From Bacteroidota bacterium (GTDB lineage Bacteria; Bacteroidota; Bacteroidia; Bacteroidales; Dysgonomonadaceae): a stretch of 6,583 bases of DNA. Positions within the stretch are counted from its first letter, which is position 1. Every line of letters starts with the position of its first letter. Shown piece after piece: positions 6,485 through 6,583 of this stretch. The position numbers were made by a program, and so were the translations under genes. The notes beneath the pieces were generated by a model. The model saw nothing but the letters and a program-made list of their open reading frames with translations, had not been told where the DNA came from and ran no database searches. The stretch is from positions 1-6,583 of the forward strand of contig JAEZZZ010000163.1 of the NCBI GenBank assembly GCA_023418255.1, given 5' to 3'.

Positions 6485-6517
6485 TCTGATTATCAGAAAA
6501 ATAACCGCTATTTTTCT
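6485..6517 (+). terminator. Probable terminator of the dehydrogenase operon
   Basis: Two overlapping inverted repeats lie 26 nt after the E3 stop codon. The first is TCTGA (6485-6489) and TCAGA (6493-6497) with a 3-nt loop. The second is a perfect 9-bp repeat, AGAAAAATA (6495-6503) and TATTTTTCT (6509-6517), with a 5-nt loop ACCGC. The second has an A-rich left arm and T-rich right arm, as in bidirectional intrinsic terminators, but its stem is weak. The two share 6495-6497 and cannot both form fully. Position between two genes supports a terminator role. Confidence 0.4.
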
Positions 6518-6547
6518 TGTATATATTTGCCGTTTTTCGTATCTTTA
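6517..6547 (+). promoter_or_regulatory. Bacteroidetes-type promoter for the gene starting at 6569
   Basis: A TTG (6517-6519), a 20-nt spacer and TATCTTTA (6540-6547) match the Bacteroidetes promoter pattern, with one mismatch (A for the final G of TAnnTTTG). Transcription would begin near 6553, about 15 nt before the ATG at 6569. A second, perfect -7 match, TATATTTG (6522-6529), lacks a -33 partner at normal spacing. Confidence 0.4.
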
Positions 6548-6568
6548 CAGAGTAAAACCTTGCAAATT

Positions 6569-6583
6569 ATGATAGGAAAATTA
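6569..6583 (+). CDS. N-terminal start of a downstream gene (five codons)
   Basis: An ATG at 6569-6571 opens a frame reading MIGKL to the window end. It sits at a fitting distance from the promoter-like sequence at 6517-6547, with an A-rich upstream context like the other starts here. Five residues are too few to assign a product, and a different start further right cannot be excluded. Confidence 0.3.

Overview
The window looks like chromosomal DNA from a member of the Bacteroidota, probably an anaerobic or host-associated Bacteroidales. The reasons are A-rich start contexts without clear Shine-Dalgarno sequences, matches to the Bacteroidetes promoter pattern (TTG, then about 20 nt, then TAnnTTTG), AT-rich intergenic DNA, and more G+C-balanced genes. 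This placement is inferred and no species is claimed.

Layout. Positions 1-153 hold the last 50 codons of an unrecognised plus-strand gene. A hairpin with T-rich tails on both strands (244-283) separates it from a convergent minus-strand thiamine pyrophosphokinase gene (274-915), which has its own likely promoter at 943-975. A 554-base divergent intergenic region (916-1469) follows. It carries a 22-bp tandem repeat (1095-1173) in which every copy keeps a GTTC-N-GAAC dyad. From 1470 to 6458 four same-strand genes form one probable operon for a complete 2-oxo acid dehydrogenase complex of the pyruvate/acetoin type: E1 alpha, E1 beta, E2 and E3. A hairpin region (6485-6517), a promoter-like sequence (6517-6547) and the first five codons of another gene (6569-6583) end the window.

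How the genes work together. Pyrophosphokinase makes thiamine diphosphate, the cofactor of E1. E1 decarboxylates the 2-oxo acid (or cleaves acetoin) and passes the acyl group to a lipoyl arm. E2 moves it to coenzyme A, and E3 reoxidises the arm with NAD+.

The most unusual feature is the domain layout. The E2 has no lipoyl domain and starts directly with two tandem peripheral-subunit-binding domains, while the only lipoyl domain in the operon is fused to the N-terminus of E3. An in-frame stop just upstream of the E2 start rules out a missed N-terminal lipoyl domain. The swinging arm therefore appears to have been moved from the E2 core to the E3 subunit. Whether this has been described before cannot be judged from sequence alone.
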